From NCBI GenBank assembly GCA_003254905.1, contig QANU01065172.1, positions 36,183-100,182 of the forward strand: a stretch of DNA of 64,000 nucleotides, in the 5' to 3' direction. Of the stretch, positions 26,560 to 40,079 are shown piece by piece; the first letter of the stretch is position 1; every line of letters starts with the position of its first letter. This DNA comes from Nissolia schottii. Its lineage: Eukaryota; Streptophyta; Magnoliopsida; Fabales; Fabaceae. The notes beneath the pieces were generated by a model. It was not told the DNA's origin and searched no databases. It saw only the letters and a program-made list of their open reading frames with translations. The position numbers were made by a program, and so were the translations under genes.

Positions 26560-29335
26560 ATTCAGCCAAAGCAAGGCTGACTATTATTTATTTGTAAAAA
26601 GGAAAAATGGTTCAAACCTTATCACCATAGTACTAGTTTACGTGGATGATCTTCTCATGAAATGGAATGATTTACAAGGAATTGATAATCCCGAGCAAAT
26701 GCTTGATGAGAAATTCACAATAAAAGACTTAGGGGATTGCAAATATTTCTTAGGCATGGAATTGGCAAGCTCTAAGGAGGGTATTGCTCTTTATCAAAAG
26801 AAGTATGCATTGGAAATGATTCAAGATACTGGACTGTTGGTTGCTAGGCCAGTTTCTAGTCCTTGTGACCCTATTATTAAGCTGCAAAGGACTGGGAGTG
26901 ATTTATATTTAGACCCTTCAAGATATAGAAGACTGGTGTCACAAACCCAAAAAAAAAAAAAAAAAACGAGGACGTTCGCGCGAGACGCAGGATGCATCTC
27001 GCACAAGACAATAGACAGGAAAGGTGTGGATAGTTTCTGGAGCTCATCTCACGAGAGACAAGTGCGAGAATTAGGTTTCTCGTGAGTGTTTAAACTTGTT
27101 AATTCACTCAAAGAGCTTAAGAGGTCACACTTTTGTGAGACTTTTCGCTCTAGTTATATTTTATTTCTTTTCTCCCTCTCATCTTCCGTTTGTGGGGAAG
27201 CAGTGCCTCCACGTAGGGTGTCAGGAGCTCTCAGCTTAGTGCTCCTTAACGTTTAACTATTTCAAGTGAGTGACTTTCTTCACTGTCTATTTTAGACAAT
27301 GTAGTTACTTTTAAAAGTTATTTATTTATTTTATTTATTTTGACATTATTTTATTTATGCATGTTTTATAAAATCATTGGAGGTGGGATTTATTATTTTA
27401 ATTATGTATTTATGAAGTTAGTTATTCTTTTATTTAATTAGATATTCTCTCATGATTATTTATTTAGAAGATCTTTATTTTTGAGATAGATATTTACGAA
27501 TTTATTTTTAGAAAATCATGTAACTATTTTTAGAATTACATGGGGTCATATTTATTGCAATAAATATATTCATGTTGTGTGTGTATGATTAGCATTAAAT
27601 GATATAGATACTCATATTATTTAGTTAAACCCTTAATAAAAGATAATGGTTAAGGAAATATTCTAGTGGGAGAAGACTTATGTTAAGGAAAAGTTTTGGT
27701 TAAGGACAAGACTTGGTAATTAAGATATCTATTGTGAAGTACCTCTCTTACCTGAGAACTTCCCTAAGCATGTGATCTTAATCTACCTTTATTTTTCCAA
27801 AATAAAACACTTAAGAATATTAAGTCATGTTATGATAAGGATTATGTTGTGATGATTATGTTATGTATTTGAAACTATTCTCATGGGAGTATATCTAGGA
27901 TAGAACTGCAAGTCAGCGATAGCCTATGTTGATCTTGGTATACCTTGTACGATTGTAAAGATTCATGTAGATTTAGGGGCAAGATCGTAAAGCTCGGACA
28001 TGGCAGCCTGTGATGCTCGGTGTCATGTATAATGTATCATGTCATGTAGATTAGGGCAAGATCGTAAAGCCCAGGCATTCAGGAACAACTAAACCATAAT
28101 GCTCTAAATGTCTATCTAGAGAATTCTCCACTTGTTTATGTCAATGGTTACGAACTGTCCCATGTCACCGTGAGGCTTGCCATTCACTAAGCGATGACTC
28201 ACCCCTCATCAACCCTTTTCAGATATCGTTGACGAAGACGCGCTGCTCGTTCAGTAGATCTTAGCAGTTTGGACTCTTGATGAGCATCATGTTGTCATGA
28301 AGTATTCTTCAATTATTTCAATCTTTAGGATAGTTTATATTCATGTCAGTCTTTAGAGTGCTTTAGTGGATTACAAGTAGAGTGTAGTGTATTTTGAGTT
28401 ATATATATTTCATATCTTGTAAATGATCTTTTTATTATATTATACTATGATGTTTATATTTTATTTAAAAGTATTTCCTTTTTATTTCTAAAAGTTGCGT
28501 GTTTTTCATGATTAGCACGTTAGGAGGCTTTCGTAAGGGAACTAGTCCCTTGCGTTTAATGATTTCTAAAGTCATAACAATTGGTTGGAAGACTTTTGTA
28601 TCTAATTAGCACAAGACCATATTTGGCTTATGCTGTTAGTCAGTTGAGTCAATTCTTAGATAAGCCTATGATAGAGCATTATTCAGCAGCAATAAGAGTT
28701 CTGAAGTATGTCAAAGCAACACCTGCAAAAGGACTCTTTTTGCCTTCATCGTCCAACTTCAAGGTTACTGCATTTGCTGATGCAGATTGGGCCTCTTGTG
28801 CAGATACCAGGAGATTTGTTTCTGTTTTCTATTTTTTCTTAGGCAAGGCATCAACATCATGGAAATGTAAGAAACAACAAATAGTGGCAAGAAGCTCTTC
28901 TGAAGCTGAATACAGGTCCCTTGTAGCAGTTACATGTGAGGCACAATGGTTGAAGTTTTTGTTACATGATCTTCATCAAGAACATCATGATCCTATAACA
29001 ATTTTTTGTAATAATGATTTAGCCATAGATATTGCCACCAATCGGGTATTTCATAAGAGAACTAAACATATTGAGATTGATTGTCATACGGTTAGAGAGA
29101 AGCTCAATTTTGGCTTGATACATTTATTGCCTATTAACACAAAAGAGCAAGCAACTGACCTTTTTACAAAGGGTTTGCATCCTGGCCCTTTCAATTATTT
29201 AGTCTCCAAGCTTGGCCTCCTTAATCTATTCTGGCCAGCTTGCGGGGGGTCTCACCCAAGTCTAAATTTCTACAACCTAATAACTGAAAGTCAACAACAT
29301 ATTGTTGTTGCATAGCTGAAACTATTACCATTATG
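26560..29335 (+). mobile_element. Ty1/copia retrotransposon fossil (3' part), split by a solo LTR
   Basis: Only the end of the polyprotein region is present: the distal reverse transcriptase with the YVDD active-site box (26638-26652), and the RNase H/C-terminal part with VARSSSEAEYRSL and KRTKHIEIDCH (28581-29315). Gag, protease and integrase are absent, so it is truncated at the 5' side as well as interrupted. A solo LTR with a near-perfect 5-bp duplication (ACTGG/ATTGG) sits between the two coding parts. A G-rich tract at about 29242-29249, right after the coding end, may be the polypurine tract, with 3' LTR remnants to about 29.6 kb. The element is broken and old. Confidence 0.85.
26937..28579. 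mobile_element. Second solo LTR, same family as 8350-9511 (fossil)
   Basis: 1643 bp from TGTCAC to ATAACA, flanked by ACTGG (26932-26936) and ATTGG (28580-28584), a 4-of-5 match. It is collinear with the first solo LTR, including the AGTTATATTTTATTTC block, the GGGGAAGCAGTG block, and the related last bases GATTTCT...CA. It is longer because it keeps a stretch near its 3' end that the first copy lacks. It is inserted in the copia fossil, so it is younger than that element. Confidence 0.8.
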
Positions 29336-29929
29336 TTTTTTCTATTTTCTGTTATTAATAGTTGGTTACAGCGGTTAGTAGTTTGCATCACAAGCAACAA
29401 CTACTGAAGGCTATATAAGTCTATTAAAGTGTATTTTGGTGAATCAATAAATTGTATTCAGTATGCCAAATCAATAAAGCAATTTTCTTTCTCAAAGCTC
29501 TTCCTATCTCTACTATCTGTTTTTGATTACAAGTTCTTCAGTTTCCTATTTTTGCTATGCTATTGCTGTTGTTATGTTGTTGCACCCCCTAAATCCATCC
29601 ATGGCTTCCCCACCGAATCCTTTGTCATTTTATGACTTATTGTTGTTTGCCTTAATCAAAATGTTTTTGATATGTGAAGATATTGTGAAACAAATAGAGT
29701 TTTTTACTTTTAATTTATGTTCGAAAAAAAGCTAACAAGTTTCCTATGATAAAATTAATTGTTTGAAACAGCAATGACACTTGTTAAAAATTTCCTTAAT
29801 TATTTTATTTTGAAGTAGTTAACGTTTCTCAAATTAAATTATTATTTACTTATTTTTAAAGAGAAACTAATAATAAATTATTATTATTTGGTCGAAAGTT
29901 CTGGCCAATTGTAAAGTCTATTTAATTAA

Positions 29930-30025
29930 ATTAGTGAGTGACGGGTTCAGGCTAGTCGCAAAGCCTCTTTGACATGATTCGAACATAAGTCATACTACTC
30001 GTTGTCAATTTACCACCAAACTAAC
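29930..30025 (-). mobile_element. Possible tRNA-derived SINE remnant
   Basis: On the minus strand there is an A-box-like TAGTTTGGTGG followed, at tRNA-like spacing, by a B-box-like TGTTCGAATC. The fold and the CCA-side features of a true tRNA are missing and no target duplication was found. This is a weak call. Confidence 0.35.
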
Positions 30026-30331
30026 TTGAAATGAATTTATGCAAATATAATATATTTATTTTGTTATACCTATTTATCTATTCAAATATAAAATTATTTA
30101 TTATAATATATTTATGATAATGTATTAATAACAAAAGTCAACCTACCATGCGCCAAACCAGACCATATTTCTATAATAGGTTGGGCCAAAAAAAGGCATT
30201 TGATGGGTGATAGGCCTGCTCAAGAAAAAGCTTTATGACATATGCCTAGCATTAGCATGACGCCCTAACTTGCTCACACCTCTTATTAAGACATTTATTT
30301 AGGTCGATTAAGAGAGTCAAACATGACTCAT

Positions 30332-30738
30332 TGGATCTCTTTGGGAGATTTGAGATGAAGGGAAAATGATAACTATTAATGGAAGGAAGTGGACAAACAT
30401 AGAGCAAAATGATTAGGGTCATGCCAGCATCTTATTTGGGAGTTTAGTCTAGAAAGGAAGGAGAGTTTTGTACAATTGTTTGGGAGTTACAAGTCAAATG
30501 AGTGACATGAACATAAAATCTTAGGAGTTACAAAGCTAATTGCCATACCTCGTACCAAACCCTCCAATTGAGGGGGATACACAATCTAGTGAATTAGATG
30601 GGAACAAGTGACCCATTATAAGCCCATTATTATCTATTTCATTATCTCTCAATTAATTACTCCCAAACACATACTTTAAAAAATGTTCTTCGCTTTCCAT
30701 GTCACTCCCTAAATGTCATTCCTCCCAAACAGACCCTT
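30332..30738. mobile_element. Putative MITE with GG(A/G)TCT(C/G)TTTGGGAG ends
   Basis: The left end GGATCTCTTTGGGAGATTTG and the reverse complement of the right end, GGGTCTGTTTGGGAGGAATG, match over most positions. No coding sequence lies between. Flanking duplications are unclear. A related terminus may occur near 14253. Confidence 0.4.
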
Positions 30739-31198
30739 AATATGGCGCAAAAACTAATAAATTAATAAGTAAAAAAGTTTTTGTTTTTCTATTATGCTTA
30801 GTATAATTAAATAATTTTACACTTTTCGGCTGAAAAATAATAACTGATCGAAAATTATATTTTAATATTTTCACATACGTGTAAACTCAAATTTTTTATA
30901 TCATGTGTCAAACAGAACAAACAGTTCAACTTGAAATAATCGATGGACTAATATGATAACCGCTATATTTTAAAGAAAATGAGGTTTTATTCTTAATTAA
31001 AATTTTATTTTTGACTCGTTAATTAGTTAACATTGAACCCTTAACGCTGCGTTTTGGAAGAAGCCGGCATCTATCTTCCGCAAACAACGAACTTACTTAG
31101 GCTACGCAGAATAATAATAGAGAACACCAGCACTAATACTCTCTCCGTCTTACTCTTCAGTTCAGATCCGTGCGCGTGGTTGAATCGCCATCTTTGCC
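30739..31198. other. Upstream flank and 5' leader of EMC1
   Basis: AT-rich to about 31030, then a more mixed, CT-containing stretch (CTCTCTCCGTCTTACTCTTC) immediately before the EMC1 start, consistent with a 5' leader. No convincing TATA box was seen. Confidence 0.4.
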
Positions 31199-34100
31199 AT
31201 GGCGATTAGGGTTTTCCTCCTCCTTCTTCTCTTCCTCTCTTCCACCAACCTCAGCTCTTCGCTTTACGAAGATCAAGTTGGCCTTATGGATTGGTGAGCT
31301 TCAATCGCTCCTATTTTATTCACTCTTCAGTCAAACCTCATTCATTAATGCATTCCAAGTTATCGCTTCTCACGATTTCGATTTCTTTTCGCTATCTTAC
31401 CTCAATTTTTCCTCAATTCAATTCCTTATCGTTCTTCAATCGTTAATATCTTCGTAATTATCGCCATCTAACCTCGATCTTACACTTAATCCACTTAAGA
31501 CTTGGTATTATTGATAATATGAAGATTCATGTCGCTTTCACTTGTTTTCACTTAATCTGAAGCTGAATTGATTTCTTGATCAATTATTACCTTAGCGCGC
31601 AATCACGTTTTCGATTAGAGATTGATGATTCTGAATCTGATGCTTGATTTGCCTTTGATGCTATTTGAGTGTAAGTGAGTGCTGAATATCAAGGCTACTA
31701 ATTGCAGGCACCAACAGTACATTGGGAAAGTAAAGCATGCTGTGTTCCATACTCAAAAGACTGGGCGAAAGCGTGTTTTGGTGTCAACTGAAGAGAACGT
31801 TGTAGCTTCACTCGACCTACGTCGTGGAGAGATATGTGAGTCCCATTTGTTTAATTTCCCGTGTAGCCTTGCTCAACTTTATTAGTTTCGATTGTAGAAA
31901 GTGTAGTGTTGTTGTTGATGAAGCCACAGTAAGATATATGTATCAATATTGAACTCAATTAATAACCTTGGGCCGGTTACGAATTGCTGTATGGTTTGTT
32001 TTGATTTAAGACTTTTTTTTTATTTATATAATCATTAATGGTGAACCGTGCTTTGTTGCTTGCAGTTTGGAGGCATGTTCTTGGGACAAATGATGTTGTT
32101 GATGGACTTGACATTGCCCTGGGAAAATGTATTATGCCTAACCTCTGATTGTTTGGTATTTATTCTTATTATTATACAATATTGCTCATTACTCTCTAGT
32201 CATTATAGTGCTTCAGGAAAGGTATACAGTAGTTTTTATAGCTGATCATAAACTATCTCATTGTAAGGACATGACACTAGCGTCCTGGAGGCTTCTTGTT
32301 ATTGTGATCCTTTGTTATTCTTTTTGCATACTCAGTTCGTTTATCTATGATTGTTTTTCCTTTGAAAATATATTTATGGCTGGATATCAACTGGACGTGC
32401 CTGATATTCCTCTGCTAACAAGTTCTTGATCATAATATTATAAATATATCAAGTTCACATATTGCCTCATTAATGCATAGTTGTCTGCAGCCCTTTTGTT
32501 GAACCCTGTTGTTGAATTATCTGTTGTAATCCTCTACTGTAGAAACATATGAAGATCTTGGGTTTGTGTATCTAGATCCTAGGGACATCAATCATGTGCT
32601 CTCATGACTGAACTTATACGAAGATATTAAAGTGCAACCTGCTTTTACATGAAAGATAATAGTTTGTGCATCTTCATTTTCTAGTGTCTGCTGTTCGAAT
32701 ATCTTTTTTGGTTACAAGCACCTAAGAAGGCTATTGTATACTATACTATGTGTTTGTCATCCAATTGTTTTGAATATTGGCATAAAATCAATTAAAGGGT
32801 GTCGAGTGCACAACTATCACAGCTTCACATTGATTTCTTAGATTGAAGTTTCATTAATCATTCTTTGCTTCTCTGTTTGTTGTTACTCTAATAGAATGAA
32901 TTGTTTTTGCATCGAAATTCGATTAAATGTTAAGCTTGAATTGGTGATCAAGTTCATAAGAGTTAATGTAACTGTTTCAGATGTCATTACTCTTTCCTCG
33001 GATGGAAGTATATTGAGAGCATGGAACCTTCCTGATGGACAGATGGTTTGGGAGTCCTCCCTTCAGGGCTCAAAGGCATCAAAGTCAATATTAAACATTC
33101 CAGTAAGTGAATAGTTTTTTCCCCAATGATAGTTTTTCTTGTTACGTATCTATGAAATAAGATGTGAATATGTGATTTACTTCAATGATAAATTAACAAA
33201 GTTGAAAAAAGGAGAAGAAAATGGTAAATGTCTATATGATAAAGGATAAAGCATCCTACAGAGTGGTGAAAAGGACTCATACTGAAAGTGAATTGTAATC
33301 TCTACAATATAATTGTCTAATTCTCTTTGATATGCATTAGAGAAACCCTTCTTAAAATACATTTAGCTGAAAGGAAAAGCAAATAAGGTTACATAACTTG
33401 ATGCTTGAAGATTCAAGCTTCCCTTTCTAGCTAAATGTACCATACTAATGCAAACACATTCCCGCAGTATTTTGCCTTTGCACTATGATGCCCCCACAAA
33501 ACTAGTGAAAATTAACCCCTGATAATTAAAGTTGCAGGTGAACTTTAAAAGTGTGCTAGAATTTTTTACACCCAGAAATTAACTGCAGCTCTTATTGTTT
33601 GCAGAAAAATTTGAAAGCTGACAAGGATGATTTGATCCTTGTTTTTGGTAAAGGGTGTCTCCATGCTATTTCTGGCATAGATGGTGAAATTCTCTGGAGG
33701 AAAGATTTTGCTGGTGAAAGGTATGTATGGTAGTTTTGGAGTTTGATCGGATCATTGGTCTTTCTTAGCATCACAGTGCCATTGATGTTGTTATCTTCCT
33801 GATGTTTGCAGCATTGAAGTCAGCCATATTATTCAATCTCCTGATATGATCTATGTGGCTGGTTTTGTTGGTTCTTCAAAGATTGGTGTGTATGGATTAA
33901 ATACTAAGAATGGAGAGTTGGTAAAGAACAATCATGCAGCACTTCCCCATGGTACTTTTGGGGAATTATCATTAGTCTCAGGTGATACATTTGTGGTATT
34001 GGATGAAATGAGATCAAAGATAGTAATAATAAACCTCAAAAATGGAGAGATTAGCTACAACCAGAAACACATTTCAGATCTCATCAAGGATTTATCTGGA

Positions 34101-37100
34101 CAGGCGGTCATATTACCGTCGAGGCTTCCGGGAATGTTCACATTAAATGTCAATTCCCATGTTCTTTTAATTAAAGTGGCAAATGAAGGTGAGTTGGTGT
34201 TGGTGGAGAAAGTTAATAATGCAGCAGCTGTTAGTGATGCTTTATCAATTTCAGACGATGAACATGCTTTTGCATTTGTTCACCATGAAGACAATAAAAT
34301 CCACCTCTCTGTGAAGAATGTTAATGATTGGCATAATGATTTGCTTAAGGAAAGCATAGTAATAGACCATCAAAGAGGCAATATCGATAAGATTTTTGTG
34401 AACAATTATGTGAGGACAGATAGATCTCATGGATTTAGAGCATTGATGGTAATGGAGGATCATTCGCTCTTGTTAGTACAACAAGGAGAAATTGTCTGGA
34501 GAAGAGAGGATGGTCTTGCATCAGTTGTAGATGTAACAACATCAGAACTACCTGTGCAAAAGGAAGGTGTATCTGTGGCCAAAGTTGAACAGAACCTTTT
34601 TGAATGGCTTAAGGTATGCCCTTTATATGTCTAGTTAAAACATCAACCTGCATGATTTTGCATTTTTTTTAATTTCTATTTTATTTTGTGTTAGAGATAA
34701 AAACATGTAATTGTTAGCCTCTCTCTCAGTAGTGTGAGCTTGTGCATATTCCACTCTTATCTTTTTGATCACGGATTAGGATTTTTATGTGGGTATCATT
34801 AACTACTCTAATGGCGTATTTTTTGTGCCATGATTTCTATTGAAAGGGACACGTGCTGAAGCTCAAAGGAACTTTAATGATTGCCAGCCCTGATGATATG
34901 GCTGCAATTCAAGCGATGAGGTTGAGGAGTTCTGAGAAAAGCAAAATGACTCGTGATCATAATGGTTTTCGTAAGTTGCTTATAGTACTTACAAGGGCAG
35001 GAAAGGTGTTTGCTTTGCACACTGGAGATGGACGTGTAGTTTGGTCTATTCTACTTCATACTCTACGTAGATCAGAAGTATGTGAAAATCCAGTTGGGCT
35101 TCACATTTATCAGTGGCAGGTTCCACATCATCATGCATTGGATGAGAATCCATCTGTCCTTGTAGTTGGGCGATGTGGACCAAGTTTGGCTGCACCGGCT
35201 GTTCTTTCTTTCATTGATGCTTACACGGGGATGGAACTCAATTCTTTGAATCTTGCTCATCCTGTTGCTCAAGTTATTCCACTTCCTTATACTGATTCAA
35301 CAGAGCAGCGTCTGCATCTAATTATAGACACCAACCAGCATGCATATTTGTACCCGAGAACTCCTGAAGCTATTGGTATTCTGGAACGTGAGTTTTCAAA
35401 TGTGTACTGGTATTCAGTTGAGGCTGATAATGGTGTTATTAGAGGTCATGCCTTGAAGAGCAATTGTGTTCAGGAAGCAGTGGATGAATACTGCTTTGAC
35501 TTCAAGGACTTATGGTCAATTGTATTCCCTTCTGAATCAGAAAAGATTATTGCAACAATGACTAGAAAATCAAATGAGGTATGTTGCCTTTGTCATTGAG
35601 GTTTTTAATCAAAATAACTTTTCTTTTTTTAAAAATAATAATAACGAGGATGTTATACCCTACCATATCCTAGTTGTTACCTTCATTATCTACTATCTGA
35701 AGTAAATAAACATGTGTTATTTAAAATCCCGATTTCTTCACGAATAGGTGCTTAACTTGAAAGGTTGCAAAGCTCTTGAGGTGGATTTTATTATAAATCA
35801 ATTGCATTACAGAATGGTTTTTATTTGGGGGGATTTTACAACTGAAACCAATAATCATGTAGAGAAATGGTTACCAATCTTAATATTCAAATGTGATGAT
35901 GCCGAAATCATATGCCTTTAATTATTCTGAAGTCATACAAGTTCTATCTGTACTAATCCTTTGGTATATACATACAAATGATTGCAAATAATATGATCAG
36001 GAAGGGCTTTCTCATGTAATTCATACTTTATCATGATCTTTTTTCTTGGTTGATTCTTAGTTGTTGCTTTGCTGCTTTAATTCCTAAAATTTTCGCTCTT
36101 GTTTCATCTAGGTTGTTCATACTCAAGCAAAAGTCATGAGTGACTACGATGTCATGTATAAGTACATATCAAAGAATATACTTTTTGTTGCGAATGCAGC
36201 TCCAAAAGCCAAAGGGGAAATTGGAACAGTGACCCCAGAGGAGGCTTGGCTGGTCATCTATATTATTGATACTGTGACTGGTCGCATATTGCATCGCATG
36301 ACTCATCATGGTTGCCAGGGTCCTGTTCATGCTGTAAGTTTTTGAATTAAATTTTAATGGTGTTATGTATGGATTTGACTTCATCTTACATGAATATTAA
36401 TTGTATAGGTATTTAGTGAAAACTGGGTTGTCTACCACTATTTTAATCTCAGAGCACACAGATATGAGATGTCAGTCGTTGAGATCTATGATCAATCTAG
36501 GGCGGTATGTCAGTCAACTTGTTTATATTCATTTAATAATCCCCCACTCCCTTTTTAATAAAAATTATATGGTCTATGTATATTCAGTGTTTTTTTTTTC
36601 GGGTAGGTCTATGTTCATTCTAATATGATACGGGCTAGTATGATTCACAGGATAGCAAAGATTTTTGGAAGTTTGTTCTCAGAAAGCATAATCTTACGTC
36701 ACCCATGTCTTCATATTCTCGACCAGAAGTAGTAACAAAATCACAATCATACTTCTTCACCCATTCTGTGAAAACAATAGAAGTGACTTCAACAGCCAAG
36801 GGTATAACCTCTAAGCAGCTTCTTATCGGAACAATTGGTGATCAGGTTGGAATTGTTTTCCCTACAGAGTTTACTCATTTGTCTGTTATTTGAGAACAAA
36901 AGGAACAAGCTTTTCCCCCCTTTTTTCCCCTCTCGTTCAGTTTTTTGTTTCAATGTAAAATCTAGTGGATATTCTTACATTTTTCGCTTGTCAACTTGAA
37001 ATGTTTTTCTTTTGTAGGTTTTGGCACTTGATAAGCGCTTTTTGGATCCCCGGCGAACAGTTAATCCTTCACAAGCTGAGAAAGAAGAAGGAATTATTCC

Positions 37101-37636
37101 TCTCACCGATTCATTGCCAATCATTTCTCAGGTATATTTGTTTGTTTAATTTGGGCCAAAAATATTTTCTGTTTGAAACACCAAAACTTCTGGGCAGAAG
37201 AGAAGCTTTTGCCCAAACCATGGCTTGGAGGGTTTGTAAATGGAAAACTAAACATGCCATGCCATTGTTCTGCATGAGCATATAAATTATCACCAATTTG
37301 GAAAGTGTGCTTCTTTCTGACCTGATGAACTTCTTTGACTTGAAATTCATTCTTAACCTTCTTGAATCTTTGCAGTCCTACATTACACATTCTCTTAAAG
37401 TGGAAGGTCTGCGAGGTATAGTAACCGTACCTGCCAAGCTGGAATCTACATCCCTCGTCTTTGCCTATGGAGTAGATCTATTTTTCACCCAGATTGCTCC
37501 TTCGAGGACTTATGATTCACTAACTGAAGATTTCAGCTATGCTCTATTGCTTCTAACAATTGTTGCGCTAGTAGCTGCAATATTTGTCACTTGGGTATTA
37601 TCCGAGAGGAAAGATTTACAAGATAAGTGGAGATGA
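31199..37636 (+). CDS. EMC1: ER membrane protein complex subunit 1 (EMC1)
   Basis: Twelve exons: 31199-31293, 31708-31835, 32066-32128, 32981-33102, 33605-33720, 33812-34613, 34847-35578, 36112-36333, 36409-36504, 36651-36845, 37018-37131, 37376-37636. All introns are GT-AG and the phases close to 981 residues, near the length of Arabidopsis EMC1. Residues 1-22 are a signal peptide (MAIRVFLLLLLFLSS). A lumenal PQQ-like beta-propeller region follows (DGSILRAWNLPDGQMVWE, VFALHTGDGRVVWS), then the conserved EMC1 C-terminal domain (VFSENWVVYHYFNLRAHRYE, TSTAKGITSKQLLIGTIGDQ). One transmembrane helix (ALLLLTIVALVAAIFVTWVL) lies near the end with a short basic cytosolic tail. EMC1 is the scaffold of the ER insertase for tail-anchored and multipass proteins. 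The gene looks intact. Confidence 0.97.
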
Positions 37637-37899
37637 TTTATCATCCATTTTTCACCATCGAACTACTTTAATTTTGAGGTTGGAGTAGGTTTATCTGCCA
37701 TAAGTTCGTAGGTCTGCCGAAAACGTGTAGCTTGAAATTGAAATGCCAGAGTAATGTAACATTCCACTGTTCCAGGGTGAATGGAGGATCGTAATTTAGA
37801 TGATGTAAATTCAGGAGCACAAAAGAGAATCTTAGTCTTTCTGGGCCTGTTGCATTGTGAAAGAAGTATGGCAGGCTTGAGTTGATCAAGTATGTTGCT

Positions 37900-39300
37900 T
37901 CTTATTCTACATGCAGCACCTCATTTGCTATCACAAGAAGGATGAAGAAAAATGTTGTAGACATTTTTTCCAATCACTCTCCTTTTGATTAATTACAGAT
38001 TCAGTTTATAATGGTACTCAGTTGACCTAGGGATTTTTTTCTTCATTCCTTTTTTGGGTTTATTGCTTTTGATGTTTAATACGCTGATGAACAAGTTCTA
38101 CACGATATTTTGGTCATTAGTCTATGAAGCTTCTTGTTATAATTAGGTAGAGATTAGTTTGCCACGAACGTTTTATCATTGAATTTGTTAGTTTGTAGCC
38201 GGGAGCAATTTCTTTGATACATTGAATTTGCGATGGTTGACGTATAGTATGGCATAAAAAATAGTAAAAGAAAATTAAGAGGTCGATTGGGGGAAAATAA
38301 CCCCGTTGATTTGCGAAGACTATTGTATAACTAGTGATTTTGTAAGTGAGATTCACATGTTATTAAGATTTTTTATTGTAAACTATTTTAAACATACAAT
38401 AATAGATTCAAACAGTCTCTTCACATTTCTTAAGCTATAAGAAAGGAAAAGTAATGTAATTTTTCAAAATAAAAAAATACCAATTATTTTTAAGAATTAA
38501 GAAAAATGTAATAGCATCATTATCCCAACGGCTAGTCACATTAATGACCATCAGCTGTACACTCATTCATAATGGTATTCAAATTTAGCGTACCAAACTG
38601 AACACACGAAACTGTACTATTGAGATTTGAGCAGTCCTAATGAGTAGTGACTTTAGAAGGGAGAAATCAAAATCTTGGAAAGAAATGATAGTGACACTGG
38701 AATGCGATATAGTGATGGAATTCAGTTTGGATCCAAATGTTATTAATCCTAGTGTGAGACTTGATTTCTAAGCAACATTCTTACTATGAAGTGTAGTAAG
38801 AATGATTTTAGCTGTCAATGTATCAAATGTGTAAAAAGAGAAATTGACAACTTTTTAGCTGCTTCATAAAAGGTATTGTTCTAGAGTGTAGTTTATAAAA
38901 AATATATGATAACAATCATCCACCAAAAAATATATGAAAACAATTTTCAGTTCTTTAGTATTTTTTTTCTATATTATTTTGTTTAATATTATGATTTTAG
39001 AGCTGATTATCTCTTATTTTGGTTATATGTTTCACATAGCAATTACAAAATTAAAAAACTATAAATAACAAAAAAAAAGGTAATATTTGTATGTTGAATA
39101 TGATATGAGAGGTACCTAGAATCAGAAGAGGAGGGCACCTAAACTGATGGCTGGGGTGGCCCACTTGCCATTGTTTTTGACGCAGATGACAGAACATCAC
39201 TGTGCTTTTAGAAAGAGCTTCATTATAATTACTGTTCCAACAGCACAAGAGAACAATAAGAATCACAAAGCAAAAGTACTGGTCACTCACTACTCACACA
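37900..39300. other. Intergenic stretch between EMC1 and the ARM gene
   Basis: EMC1 3' flank, then AT-rich sequence and the promoter side of the ARM-repeat gene. No gene or clear mobile element was recognised. Short open frames near 39051-39290 show no domain. Confidence 0.4.
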
Positions 39301-39302
39301 CA

Positions 39303-40035
39303 ATGAAACCCCATCAACCAAAGCTCAAGACCCAGCTATTCTCCTGCGGCTTCTTCCGCCACTGCGCCCAAACCGTCCTCAGCCCCACCGGCGCCACCCT
39401 CTCTCCCCCACCCCTCCCCCTCCCNCCAAGAACTCTTCCACCTCTCGGAGCTCCAACTCACCACCGGCTCCGATGCCGACCGCGCCGCCGCCCTCCACCT
39501 TCTAGAACGTTCCCTGGTTCCCAACCCACCTCAGGACCAGCCCCCCTGTCCTCCGGCCCTCCTCGGCCACGTCATCCGCCACCTCACCGCCACGTCATCG
39601 TCCTCCACCAAGATCCTCTTCGCCCTCTGCCTCTCCCCCTCCAACCGCCGCCTCGCCGTCGAGTCCGGCGCCGTCGCCGCCGTGGTGGAGGCCGCCCTGG
39701 ACCTCGAGGGCGCCCCCGCTGAGAGGGCCCTCGCCGCCCTGGAGCTGATGTGCACGGTGGCGGAGGGGGCGGAGGCGGTGAGGGCACACGCACTGGCGGT
39801 GCCGGTGATGGTCACCATGATGGGGAGGACGGGGGCTCGCGGGAAGGAGTACGCCATCGGAGTGCTTGCGGTGGTGTACGGCGGAGTGTCGGAGACGACG
39901 GCGCCGCCGGAGGAGGTGGGGCGTGCGGTGGAGCTGGCTCTACAGGGAGAATGCAGCGCCCGAGGGAGGAGGAAGGGGAGTCAGCTTCTGAAGACCCTTC
40001 AACTGCTCTCAGAGTCAGAGCCCAGAGGCTTATAA
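39303..40035 (+). CDS. ARM-repeat protein (PUB-ARM related, no U-box), single exon
   Basis: Intronless and very GC-rich compared with its surroundings. The start ATG at 39303 gives MKPHQPKLKTQLFSCGFFRH, followed by a Pro-rich linker. The rest is helical ARM-type repeat sequence: QELFHLSELQLTTGSDADRA, KILFALCLSPSNRRLAVESG, RALAALELMCTVAEGAEAV, GARGKEYAIGVLAVVYGG. The reading frame before and after the N at 39425 differs by one base; leaving out one base there gives 732 bases, or 243 residues, with no stop. The frame change is therefore probably an assembly error rather than a broken gene. The repeats resemble the ARM half of plant U-box E3 ligases (PUB22-26 type), but no U-box precedes them. 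A scaffold or regulator role is inference only. Confidence 0.8.
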
Positions 40036-40079
40036 TAATTGTGAGACTCTTGAGGGACCAAACTGAAATGAAATGATAT

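Noticed and set aside
39336-40076. Several long frames on both strands over the ARM gene
   Set aside because: High GC removes stops in all frames; only the frames matching the ARM family were kept.
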